From Pseudomonadota bacterium (GTDB lineage Bacteria > Pseudomonadota > Gammaproteobacteria > PS1 > Pseudothioglobaceae), in contig JAHZKM010000053.1 in NCBI GenBank assembly GCA_022600395.1, positions 1 through 5,762 of the forward strand: DNA of 5,762 nucleotides. Direction: 5' to 3'. The position numbers and the translations under genes are program-made. The notes under the pieces are model-generated. The model was not told the DNA's origin. It saw only the letters and a program-made list of their open reading frames with translations, and did not search any database. Of this stretch, positions 1-5,762 are shown piece after piece. How positions within the stretch are numbered: the stretch's first letter is position 1; every line of letters starts with the position of its first letter.

Positions 1-239
1 AATGTTTTATTAGGCGCCATAATCAAACTAGGGCGCTTAGTTTGCCTAATAACATTTGCCAATGTAAAAGTCTTACCTGAGCCGGTCACGCCTAGCAAGG
101 TCTGGAATTTCTCGCCCGCATTGACACCAGCGACTAAAGCATCAATCGCACTTGGCTGATCACCACTTGGTGAAAATTGTGATTCTAGTTGAAATTTCTT
201 GCCCACTACTGGTTTTTTTTCATTAACATTAACACTCAA
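1..239 (-). CDS. uvrB: UvrB, excinuclease ABC subunit B (N-terminal part, cut by window edge)
   Basis: This is the first ~79 codons of UvrB, the helicase-like damage-verification subunit of UvrABC nucleotide excision repair in the cytoplasm. The gene runs off the left edge, so about nine tenths of it is missing. Reading the minus strand gives an N-terminus with the family patterns [17 protein letters not shown] (residues ~16-32), the Walker A loop GVTGSGKT (residues 50-57, bases 69-92) and MAPNKT at the edge. These match the UvrB ATP-binding domain. The chosen start is a TTG at 239-237, since no in-frame ATG exists before the conserved region. Another TTG at 260-258 lies in the same open frame, and a GTG twelve codons inside is also possible. 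None has a clear Shine-Dalgarno sequence. It diverges from aspC with 26 bp between the starts. The identity is secure but the exact start is not. Confidence 0.93.
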   Translation of the reverse strand, partial: MSVNVNEKKPVVGKKFQLESQFSPSGDQPSAIDALVAGVNAGEKFQTLLGVTGSGKTFTLANVIRQTKRPSLIMAPNKT

Positions 240-268
240 TTTTAATCTATTTTTTATCAAAAATTATG
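223..268. promoter_or_regulatory. Compact divergent start region of uvrB and aspC (candidate promoters)
   Basis: Only 26 bp separate the proposed uvrB and aspC starts. Towards aspC there are two overlapping TTAACA hexamers (223-228 and 229-234), each 5 of 6 to the -35 consensus. Each has a poor -10 candidate 17 bp on: TCTATT at 246-251 and TTTTAT at 252-257. Towards uvrB, CATAAT (complement of 263-268) is 5 of 6 to the -10 consensus and overlaps the aspC ATG, but I found no good -35 at the right distance. Any of these would give very short leaders. These are hexamer matches in AT-rich DNA and the evidence is weak. Confidence 0.25.
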
Positions 269-1441
269 TCAGAGTTCCTTTCTCAAAGAGTTCAAAAAGT
301 TAAGCCTTCAGCGACCTTAGCAGTCACTGCAAAAGCCAACGAATTAAAATCTCAGGGTATTCAAATAGTGCCAATGGGTTCTGGAGAACCGGATTTTGAC
401 ACACCTGTGAATATCCAAAAAGCAGCTATTCAGGCAATTAACAATGGTGAAACGAGATATACAGCTGTTGATGGTACGCCCGTTTTAAAACAGGCTGTTA
501 TTGACAAATTTAAACGTGAAAACAATCTAGATTATACAGCCACTGAAGTCATGGTTTCATCAGGTGGCAAGCAGGTTTTTTACAACCTATGTCAAGCTAT
601 CTTAGACAAAGGCGACGAGGTTATTATTCCAGCACCATTCTGGGTTAGCTATCCTGATATGGTTATTTTGGCTGATGCTACGCCAGTTGTAGTAGAAACA
701 GGGCTAGAGCAAGATTTTAAAATTACACCTGAACAACTAAAAGCAAACATTACCAATAAAACCAAGCTTTTTATCATCAACAGCCCTTCTAACCCCACTG
801 GTGCAGTTTACACACAAGCTGAGTTGCAAGCCTTGGCTGATGTTCTTAAAAATTATCCTCAAATACTAATCATTACCGACGATATTTACGAGCATATTCG
901 CTGGGGTAATGAAGATTTTGTCAATATAGTAATGGCTGAACCCAAACTAAAAGATCGTACTATTATTCTTAATGGTGTTTCTAAAGGCTATGCTATGACA
1001 GGTTGGCGTATTGGATATGGTGCCGGTCCAGAGTCTATCATTAAAGCCATGAAAAAAATTCAAGGCCAATCAACTTCTAACCCTTGTTCCATTGCACAAG
1101 CAGCCGCTTTAGAAGCGCTAAATGGCGATCAAAGTATTATTGATACAATGGTTGATGCTTTTGAGAAGCGTCATGAATATATTGTCAATTCACTCAACGC
1201 TATTGAAGGTGTTGAATGTCCAAGATCACAAGGAGCTTTTTATTCTTTCCCAAGAGTTGAAGGATTAATTAAGCGCTTAGGTCTTAAAGACGACGTTGCA
1301 TTTTCCACTTATTGTTTAGAAAATCTCAATATCGCTCTAGTCCCTGGCTCAGCTTTTGGTGCGCCTGGTTACGTGCGTTTTTCATTTGCCACTAGTATGG
1401 ATAATATTAAACAAGCTGTAGAAAGGCTTGCTAGCATCTAA
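266..1441 (+). CDS. aspC: Aspartate aminotransferase, class I (Ib type), PLP-dependent
   Basis: This cytoplasmic enzyme moves the amino group between aspartate (possibly other amino acids) and 2-oxoglutarate, linking oxaloacetate to aspartate synthesis. At 391 aa it has the normal length for the family. Fold type I motifs appear in order: GSGEPDFDTP (38-47) near the N-terminus, GGKQ (100-103), PFWVSYPDM (124-132) with the aromatic residue that stacks on PLP, NSPSNPTG (172-179), TDDIYEH (204-210) with D205 and Y208 for the cofactor, SKGYAMTGWRIGY (239-251) with K240 as the Schiff-base lysine, and R371 in YVRFSFATS for the substrate carboxylate. The GGK and SK(x)YAMTGWRIGY patterns point to the Ib subgroup. 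K102 may bind the distal carboxylate as in that subgroup (inference). The start is supported by the conserved N-terminus (LSQRVQKVKPSATLAVTAKA), although no Shine-Dalgarno sequence precedes it. Exact substrate range cannot be read from sequence; a prephenate or other dicarboxylate aminotransferase is the main alternative. Confidence 0.93.
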   Translation: MSEFLSQRVQKVKPSATLAVTAKANELKSQGIQIVPMGSGEPDFDTPVNIQKAAIQAINNGETRYTAVDGTPVLKQAVIDKFKRENNLDYTATEVMVSSGGKQVFYNLCQAILDKGDEVIIPAPFWVSYPDMVILADATPVVVETGLEQDFKITPEQLKANITNKTKLFIINSPSNPTGAVYTQAELQALADVLKNYPQILIITDDIYEHIRWGNEDFVNIVMAEPKLKDRTIILNGVSKGYAMTGWRIGYGAGPESIIKAMKKIQGQSTSNPCSIAQAAALEALNGDQSIIDTMVDAFEKRHEYIVNSLNAIEGVECPRSQGAFYSFPRVEGLIKRLGLKDDVAFSTYCLENLNIALVPGSAFGAPGYVRFSFATSMDNIKQAVERLASI

Positions 1442-1458
1442 GTCTAAACCAAGACTTA
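1439..1458. repeat. Small inverted repeat between convergent aspC and ygiQ
   Basis: A 7 bp perfect stem (TAAGTCT at 1439-1445, AGACTTA at 1452-1458) with a 6 base loop begins in the aspC stop codon. It is the only dyad I noticed in the 40 bp gap where aspC and ygiQ converge, so it could help end transcription. It is AT-rich and no T run follows on either strand, so it is a poor match to an intrinsic terminator and may be chance. Confidence 0.3.
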
Positions 1459-1481
1459 CATATTAAAAACTATACGAATTG

Positions 1482-3659
1482 TTACGAAGATTTGTTGCGT
1501 CTTTGTTTCTTTTTGCTATTTTTAACAGCGATACGATGATGGAAATCATGAGCACGCTTTCTTGAATGTTGTGTTTTAGTCTTGCCAACTACGTTGGTGT
1601 AAGGTACCAAACACTCATCACCATTACCAATTAAGTCACTACGCCCCATTTGTTTTAACGCTTTTCGTAAAACATCCCAATTTTTAGAATCATGGTATCG
1701 TAAAAAAGCCTTATGCAGTTTTCGCTGCTGAGCGCTACGTGGGGTCTTAACATCTTCTGAGCGTCTAGTTATTTTTTTAAGAGGATTTAATTCGCTATGA
1801 TACATCGCAGAAGCTATTGCCATAGGAGTAGGAATAAAAGCTTGCACTTGGTCGGGTTTAAAATCGTTACGCTTTAGCCATAGTGCCAGATTTAACATAT
1901 CTTGATCGCTTGTACCAGGGTGTGATGAAATAAAATAAGGAATAAGATATTGCTCTTTTCCTGCCTGCTTAGAATAGCGATCAAATAATTTCTTAAATTG
2001 GTAATAAGAACCAATTCCTGGCTTCATCATTTTAGACAATGTGTTATCTTCAGTGTGCTCAGGCGCGATTTTTAAGCGCCCACCCACATGATGAGTAACT
2101 AATTCCTTAATATACTCAGGATCATGTACAGCCAAATCATAACGCAAACCAGAGGCGATAAAAACACGCTTAATGCCTTTTAAATTACGTGCACGTCGAT
2201 ACAAATTAGTTAGTGGTTTATGATTCGTTCCCAAATTAGGGCAAATACCTGGATAAACACAGGATAACCGACGACAAGCAGACTCTATTTTTTCATCCTT
2301 ACACTGAAGACGATACATATTGGCAGTTGGGCCACCTAGGTCAGAAATATTACCTTTAAAATTATCATCGGTATCTCTAATAGTTTCAATTTCTCGAATC
2401 ACTGAATCTTCTGAGCGACTCTGAATAATTCGCCCCTCATGCTCAGTAATAGAGCAAAACGTACAACCGCCAAAACAGCCACGCATAATATTAATCGAAA
2501 AACGAATCATATCGAAGGCTGGAATTTTAAGCTCACCATAAGCAGGATGTGGTTTACGCGTATAAGGCAGCTCAAACACACTGTCAAACTCTTGCATTGA
2601 TAATGGAATTGGTGGTGGATTTAGCCAAACATCGCGCTCACCATGGCGCTGTACTAAAGCGCGTGCATTGCCTGGATTTGTTTCTAAATGAAAAACACGA
2701 GACGTGTGCGCATAATGATAACGGTCTTGCGCAACTTGCTCAAAAGAAGGCAGTCGAATAACTGTATTTTCTCGCTTCAAGCCCTTTGTACGCTGCCCAA
2801 AATCAAGAACCTGAGTCGCCCCTTGATTTGGATCAATCTTGCCAACTTTAGACTGAGCGCTATTGCTAGCGCAATTCTGAGTATTTTTACTTGATGTATC
2901 TGCATAAGGGTCTGTTTGCGGATGTTCTAAGCTTTTTTCAGTATCGATGTCACTTGAGTCTAATACCGTCCAACCATCAGGAATACCTTGTCGCATAAAG
3001 GCTGTACCACGAATATCAGTGATTTTCTTAATATCTTCACCAGCCGCAATTCGATGTGCCACCTCAACCACAGCTCGCTCAGCATTGCCAAAAATCAATA
3101 AATCTGCCTTAGAATCTGGCAGAATAGAACGACGAATAGTTTGCGACCAATGATCATATTGTGCAATACGCCGTAAGCTAGCTTCAATACCGCCAATAAT
3201 CACAGGAATACCTTTATAGGCTTCTTTAGCGCGCTGAGTATAAACAGTTGTTGCACGATCAGGGCGCTTTCCTGCCACGGCGCCTGCTGTATAAGCATCA
3301 TCAGAGCGTGGCTTTTTCTCAGCTGTATAATGATTAACCATAGAATCCATATTGCCAGAAGCAACAGCAAAGAACAAATTAGGCTGGCCTAATTGACGAA
3401 AAGCATCTGCAGAACGCCAATCAGGCTGAGAGATAATCCCTACACGAAATCCTTGAGACTCTAAAAGACGGCCAATAATCGCCATACCAAAACTTGGATG
3501 ATCTACATATGCATCACCAGTAATAATAATAATGTCACAACTATCCCATTCTAAGTCATTCATCTCTTTAAGAGACATAGGGAGTAATGTTGCAGGGACT
3601 AAGCCTTTTTTATGAGGCCAAAATTTTGGATAGGAGTCAAGATTTTTAGGCGCTAACAT
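1482..3659 (-). CDS. ygiQ: YgiQ family radical SAM protein
   Basis: This is a 725 aa member of the YgiQ (UPF0313) family, close to the usual family length. It is a cytoplasmic radical SAM protein of unknown reaction. The N-terminal region (about 1-230) has the family hallmarks [21 protein letters not shown] (38-58) and GGIEASLRR (156-164). A variable hydrophilic linker follows (about 232-290). The radical SAM core carries the 4Fe-4S motif CxxxCxxC as C395, C399 and C402 ([19 protein letters not shown]), then LGGPTANMY (441-449) and [18 protein letters not shown] (531-548). The C-terminal DUF3362-like part ends in a lysine/arginine-rich tail (about 692-725). The start ATG is favoured because the conserved [10 protein letters not shown] and LPMS segments need it; M28 is too far in. 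There is no Shine-Dalgarno sequence, and a TATAAT sits 8 bases before the ATG. It converges on aspC and stands alone in function among its neighbours. The family is certain; the biochemical role is unknown. Confidence 0.95.
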   Translation of the reverse strand: MLAPKNLDSYPKFWPHKKGLVPATLLPMSLKEMNDLEWDSCDIIIITGDAYVDHPSFGMAIIGRLLESQGFRVGIISQPDWRSADAFRQLGQPNLFFAVASGNMDSMVNHYTAEKKPRSDDAYTAGAVAGKRPDRATTVYTQRAKEAYKGIPVIIGGIEASLRRIAQYDHWSQTIRRSILPDSKADLLIFGNAERAVVEVAHRIAAGEDIKKITDIRGTAFMRQGIPDGWTVLDSSDIDTEKSLEHPQTDPYADTSSKNTQNCASNSAQSKVGKIDPNQGATQVLDFGQRTKGLKRENTVIRLPSFEQVAQDRYHYAHTSRVFHLETNPGNARALVQRHGERDVWLNPPPIPLSMQEFDSVFELPYTRKPHPAYGELKIPAFDMIRFSINIMRGCFGGCTFCSITEHEGRIIQSRSEDSVIREIETIRDTDDNFKGNISDLGGPTANMYRLQCKDEKIESACRRLSCVYPGICPNLGTNHKPLTNLYRRARNLKGIKRVFIASGLRYDLAVHDPEYIKELVTHHVGGRLKIAPEHTEDNTLSKMMKPGIGSYYQFKKLFDRYSKQAGKEQYLIPYFISSHPGTSDQDMLNLALWLKRNDFKPDQVQAFIPTPMAIASAMYHSELNPLKKITRRSEDVKTPRSAQQRKLHKAFLRYHDSKNWDVLRKALKQMGRSDLIGNGDECLVPYTNVVGKTKTQHSRKRAHDFHHRIAVKNSKKKQRRNKSS

Positions 3660-3667
3660 AAAACAAC

Positions 3668-3673
3668 ATTATA
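3668..3673 (-). promoter_or_regulatory. Candidate -10 element of the ygiQ promoter
   Basis: The minus strand reads a perfect TATAAT here, directly preceded by TG. A TTGAAC (4 of 6 to the -35 consensus) lies 15 bp further upstream, which is shorter than ideal. Transcription would begin about 0-3 bases before the ygiQ ATG, so the message would be leaderless or nearly so, consistent with the missing Shine-Dalgarno sequence. The rest of the 108 bp gap (3660-3767) is AT-rich, with a 10 bp palindrome ATTGCGCAAT at 3697-3706 and a T8 tract at 3751-3758 just past the end of the upstream gene. I see no convincing terminator in it. Confidence 0.45.
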
Positions 3674-3767
3674 CAGCATCAATAGCGCGTTCAATAATTG
3701 CGCAATAAAATCTATAAAATCAAATAATTTTTAACAATAAGATATATCACTTTTTTTTAAAAAATTA

Positions 3768-4217
3768 CTATTGGGCCTCATTCCAATTTTTATGCTTCTT
3801 AAGACATCTTGCTTGCAATTGTATCAAACGCATTGTCGCAACAAAATATCCTGACTCTATATTTAACATAGCCCAACCTCTTTGATTTTCAGAGATCCAG
3901 TATTTAATACCTTGATCTGTATTAACTGCTGAAAAAGTGCCAAAATCTGGAACAAGCAAACTGCCATTCTTGCTTGTAATTTTTTTCCAATATACATCAG
4001 CATTCCACGCTTTATTTAAAAACAAACTAATCGGCTGATTTGAGAAATCAATCAGATCTCCAATACAAGTTAATTGAAAATCATCATTAGAAAAGTTTTT
4101 TGACTGCTTTATAGTGAGGTTCGATTTATCTATCTGAATAAAACTATAAGGTGCATCATCAATAGTTACAGCAAATACGTTACTAGCAACAAATATTAAA
4201 AAAACTAATAATTTCAT
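3768..4217 (-). CDS. Small exported protein of unknown function
   Basis: I do not recognise this 149 aa protein. Residues 1-16 look like a Sec signal peptide: a lysine at position 2, a hydrophobic core (LLVFLIFVASNVFA) and a V-F-A cleavage site, leaving a mature protein of about 133 aa that starts VTIDD. The mature part has no further membrane segment, is rich in polar and aromatic residues (several W, Y and F), and has exactly two cysteines, C51 (LTCIG) and C138 (ARCLKK), which could form a disulfide in the periplasm. No lipobox is present. The ATG is well placed for the signal peptide but has no Shine-Dalgarno sequence. A TTGTAA (4281-4276) with CATTAT (4259-4254) 16 bp on could be its promoter; this overlaps the palindrome at 4259-4285. 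It diverges from the HbpS-like gene, so the two may be co-regulated. The signal peptide and an undisturbed 450 bp frame argue for a real gene. Confidence 0.75.
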   Translation of the reverse strand: MKLLVFLIFVASNVFAVTIDDAPYSFIQIDKSNLTIKQSKNFSNDDFQLTCIGDLIDFSNQPISLFLNKAWNADVYWKKITSKNGSLLVPDFGTFSAVNTDQGIKYWISENQRGWAMLNIESGYFVATMRLIQLQARCLKKHKNWNEAQ

Positions 4218-4258
4218 AATTTACATACTTTGACGCTCAAGCCAACATAAAAAATAAT

Positions 4259-4285
4259 GTAATTGTAATACAGTATTACAATTAC
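4259..4285. promoter_or_regulatory. Perfect 27 bp palindrome, candidate operator
   Basis: The arms GTAATTGTAATAC (4259-4271) and GTATTACAATTAC (4273-4285) are perfect reverse complements around a single A at 4272. The dyad lies in the 173 bp gap between two divergent exported-protein genes, 42 bp before the minus-strand start and 105 bp before the plus-strand start. Its core TTGTAATAC/GTATTACAA has the size and symmetry of a binding site for a dimeric repressor. It covers the best promoter candidate of the minus-strand gene. As RNA it could instead form a 12 bp stem with a 3 base loop, but no T run follows on either side. I could not match it with confidence to a known Fur, Zur, FNR or BirA site. 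Confidence 0.6.
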
Positions 4286-4321
4286 CCATACTTTTAATAT
4301 TAAAAAAAACTTTATTTTTCT

Positions 4322-4327
4322 GATAAT
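4322..4327 (+). promoter_or_regulatory. Candidate -10 element for the HbpS-like gene
   Basis: GATAAT, preceded by T, matches the -10 consensus at 5 of 6 positions. The best -35 candidate is a poor TTAAAA at 4300-4305, 16 bp upstream. Transcription would start near 4334 and leave a leader of about 57 bases containing the Shine-Dalgarno site. The palindrome at 4259-4285 would lie just upstream of this promoter. Many AT-rich hexamers occur here, so this is tentative. Confidence 0.3.
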
Positions 4328-4376
4328 ATGAAGTTTTTTAACATTAGTTGAAAAAATTAAAAAAATCTTAACTAAC

Positions 4377-4383
4377 AGAGGAG
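4377..4383 (+). promoter_or_regulatory. Strong ribosome binding site of the HbpS-like gene
   Basis: AGAGGAG lies 7 bases before the ATG at 4391 and fixes that start. It is the only clear Shine-Dalgarno sequence in the window; the starts of uvrB, aspC, ygiQ and the 149 aa gene have none. Confidence 0.85.
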
Positions 4384-4390
4384 TTATCTT

Positions 4391-4900
4391 ATGAAAAAAA
4401 CCATCATAAAAAAAATAATAGCCAGTTCAATGTTTGCATTATTGCCAATGTCGCCTTATGCAAATGATGTTGTTGTTGATAAAAGTATTGGCATGGAGCT
4501 AGCCCGCGATATCGCTAATGAAACAATTAGCGCTTGTCGAGATGATGGGTTCCATGTTAGTGCTGTTGTCGTTGATCGATTTGGTTTAATGCGTGCAGCA
4601 TTACGTGATGACTTAGCCTCAAGGTTTACATTAGAAATTGCCGAACGCAAAGCCAATATGACAGTTATGGCTTGGACAGATAGTGGCGCCTTTAAAAATG
4701 CACGATCTGACATACAGCAAGAATTAAATCATATTCAAGGTCTTATTGTTATGGAAGGTGGCATAAGAATTACTGCTGGCGGATATAACATTGGCGCTGT
4801 GGGTGTCAGCGGAGCTCCAGGTGGTGACAAAGACGCAGCATGTGCTCAAACAGCTTTATCCAAGCTATCTGAAAGAATTGAATTTGCAATAGACGATTAA
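4391..4900 (+). CDS. Exported HbpS/GlcG-family (DUF336) putative heme-binding protein
   Basis: This 169 aa protein has a signal peptide (KK and KIIK n-region, hydrophobic core ASSMFALLPM, probable cleavage near SPYA-ND at residue 24) followed by one complete DUF336 domain (about 30-160). The family pattern is clear: an N-terminal helix with ELARDIANETISACRDDG, the strand VSAVVVDRFGLMRAALRDD (56-74), the helix with AERKANMTVMAW (84-95), a GG turn at 123-124, and IGAVGVSGAPGGDKDAACAQTAL (134-156). Secreted members such as HbpS bind heme, and some act in heme degradation or stress sensing; others (GlcG) sit in glycolate or cofactor operons. Which applies here cannot be told. The usual GG-x-P turn reads GGIRI, so the proline is absent. 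The mature protein has two cysteines, C49 and C151. It has the window's only strong ribosome binding site and converges on a PQQ dehydrogenase gene. Family assignment is firm; heme binding is inferred. Confidence 0.88.
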   Translation: MKKTIIKKIIASSMFALLPMSPYANDVVVDKSIGMELARDIANETISACRDDGFHVSAVVVDRFGLMRAALRDDLASRFTLEIAERKANMTVMAWTDSGAFKNARSDIQQELNHIQGLIVMEGGIRITAGGYNIGAVGVSGAPGGDKDAACAQTALSKLSERIEFAIDD

Positions 4901-4959
4901 ATATTTTTTTGCTATTTGCTTTAAAGATAAAGTCTAGTTTAATATCTACAATTAAACAT

Positions 4960-4994
4960 AAAAGCCTATCCAAGAGATAGGCTTTTTATTTTTT
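4960..4994. terminator. Bidirectional rho-independent terminator
   Basis: An 11 bp perfect stem (AAAAGCCTATC at 4960-4970, GATAGGCTTTT at 4976-4986) with loop CAAGA is followed on the plus strand by a T-rich tail (TTTTTATTTTTT). This fits termination of the HbpS-like gene ending at 4900. On the minus strand the same hairpin is followed by a weaker tail (TTTTATGTTTAATT) and directly follows the sugar dehydrogenase stop codon, whose last base falls in the stem foot, so it probably serves both convergent genes. Confidence 0.88.
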
Positions 4995-5762
4995 AGCTTT
5001 TTTTATCATGTAAATATCACCTTGATCGGTAGAAAAATAAATGCGTCCCGTTTTGTCTATCAATAATGCTCGTATTCTTTGTTTAAGCGATGTTAATAAA
5101 CGCTCTTCGCTCGGTGTTTTTAGAGATTCGTCTAGGCTAATTTTGTTGATATGTTTGGCGCGTAATGCGCCTGTTAATAAATCATCGTCCCAAGATTTAA
5201 ATTCCTTTCCCTGATAAACAACAAGATCACTAGGTGCAATTGAGGGCACATAGTATTTAATAGGCTGCTCCATGCCTACCTTATGTGTGCTTTCCCCGAC
5301 GCTAAAAGGCCCCCAATACTCCTTACCATATGAGATTACAGGCCAGCCATAATTAGCGCCTTTTTTAATTAAATTAATCTCATCACCACCGCGTGGACCA
5401 TGCTCAATTGCCCAAAGTTTCTGTGTTTTTTTATCCCAGGCTAATCCTTGTGGATTTCTATGACCATAACTCCAAATCTCATCTGATGCTTTTATATTGC
5501 CAACAAACGGGTTGTCTTTTGGCACTGAGCCATCTAGATTCAATCTCAGTATTTTGCCAAAGTGATTGGTTAAATCTTGTGCATTTTCTCTTACACCTCG
5601 ATCACCTATTGACACATATAAATACTGACCATCTGTCACAACTCGGCTGCCATAATGGTGTGTATTTTCATTAACAGATTTAGTAATCAAGATATCTTCC
5701 CAATCTGTAATTTGGTTATTTTTATTTTTTGCCTTCGCCAAGACAGTTGCGCTACCGCCCGG
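4986..5762 (-). CDS. PQQ-dependent sugar dehydrogenase (soluble aldose type), C-terminal part
   Basis: The frame is open to the right window edge, so this is the C-terminal ~258 residues of a larger protein; the family is usually near 370-400 aa with a signal peptide. A TTG at 5741 can look like a start, but the codons before it (PGGSATV) continue the family's pattern, so it is internal. Members are periplasmic beta-propeller enzymes that oxidise aldoses with PQQ and calcium. Counting from the first whole codon in the window: HHYGSRVV, with H36 as the likely catalytic base; SIGDRG with D54; AQDLTNHFGKILRLNLDGSVP; YGHRNPQG with R102; HGPRGGDEINLIKKGANYGWP, the calcium/PQQ region; MEQPIKYYVPSIAPS; and QRIRALLIDKTGRIYFSTD, with R229 and R231 at the PQQ-binding arginine positions. 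Residue roles are transferred from soluble glucose dehydrogenase and Asd/YliI relatives. No active-site residue seems lost. No cysteines are present. It shares a terminator with the HbpS-like gene. The natural substrate is unknown. Confidence 0.92.
   Translation of the reverse strand, partial: PGGSATVLAKAKNKNNQITDWEDILITKSVNENTHHYGSRVVTDGQYLYVSIGDRGVRENAQDLTNHFGKILRLNLDGSVPKDNPFVGNIKASDEIWSYGHRNPQGLAWDKKTQKLWAIEHGPRGGDEINLIKKGANYGWPVISYGKEYWGPFSVGESTHKVGMEQPIKYYVPSIAPSDLVVYQGKEFKSWDDDLLTGALRAKHINKISLDESLKTPSEERLLTSLKQRIRALLIDKTGRIYFSTDQGDIYMIKKAKK

Noticed and set aside
2549..3153. Three short plus-strand open frames (about 68-70 codons each) at 2549-2761, 2688-2894 and 2947-3153
   Set aside because: They lie opposite the strongly conserved ygiQ gene, overlap one another in part, and show no family features.
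3697..3706. 10 bp palindrome ATTGCGCAAT upstream of ygiQ
   Set aside because: It is short, lies 24 bp upstream of the candidate -10, and such palindromes are common by chance; noted only as a possible minor site.
3744..3767. T8 and A6 tracts just past the end of the 149 aa gene as a terminator
   Set aside because: There is no GC-containing stem before the T run on the minus strand, only an AT-rich tract.
4259..4285. The palindrome as an intrinsic terminator
   Set aside because: No gene ends nearby on either strand, the stem is AT-rich, and no T run follows.
4456..4713. 85-codon minus-strand open frame
   Set aside because: It lies entirely opposite the HbpS-like gene, whose domain motifs and ribosome binding site make it the real one.
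5393..5674. 93-codon plus-strand open frame
   Set aside because: It lies opposite the sugar dehydrogenase, across its conserved active-site motifs, and shows no features of its own.
5739..5741. TTG as the start of the sugar dehydrogenase, giving a 251 aa protein
   Set aside because: The frame stays open to the window edge and the upstream codons continue the family pattern; a 251 aa protein would lack the N-terminal propeller blades.
1..5762. Mobile elements, CRISPR, tRNA or rRNA genes
   Set aside because: I saw no transposase or integrase motifs, spaced direct repeats, or cloverleaf/rRNA-like segments.

Overview
The window is AT-rich bacterial DNA with tightly packed genes on both strands. 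It holds six protein genes, two of them cut by the window edges. The gene content and protein sequences fit a gammaproteobacterium: uvrB diverges from a class I aspartate aminotransferase, a ygiQ-type radical SAM gene is present, and periplasmic HbpS/GlcG-like and PQQ sugar dehydrogenase genes follow. The low GC together with the uvrB/aspC pairing reminds me of the sulfur-oxidising SUP05/Thioglobaceae group and related symbionts. That placement is an impression from memory and was not tested. I see no RNA genes, CRISPR arrays, insertion sequences or phage genes.

Left part (1-3659): the 5' end of uvrB (minus strand, nucleotide excision repair) and aspC (plus strand, amino acid transamination) start only 26 bp apart, so their promoters must overlap each other or the coding sequence. 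aspC converges on ygiQ (minus strand) across a 40 bp gap holding only a weak inverted repeat. ygiQ has a perfect TATAAT a few bases before its ATG and no ribosome binding site, which suggests a leaderless or nearly leaderless message.

Right part (3660-5762): a small exported protein of unknown function (minus strand) diverges from an exported HbpS/GlcG-family (DUF336) protein (plus strand). The 173 bp between them contains a perfect 13+1+13 bp palindrome, the strongest unexplained signal here and a good candidate operator. The HbpS-like gene converges on a PQQ-dependent sugar dehydrogenase gene (minus strand, 5' end outside the window). The two share a strong hairpin that can terminate transcription from both sides.

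uvrB, aspC and ygiQ are ordinary housekeeping or widely conserved genes. The accessory part is the exported cluster on the right, where a possible heme-binding protein, a PQQ enzyme and an unknown small secreted protein sit together. I do not see a clearly new multi-gene system. The palindrome and the unknown exported protein are the items worth following up.
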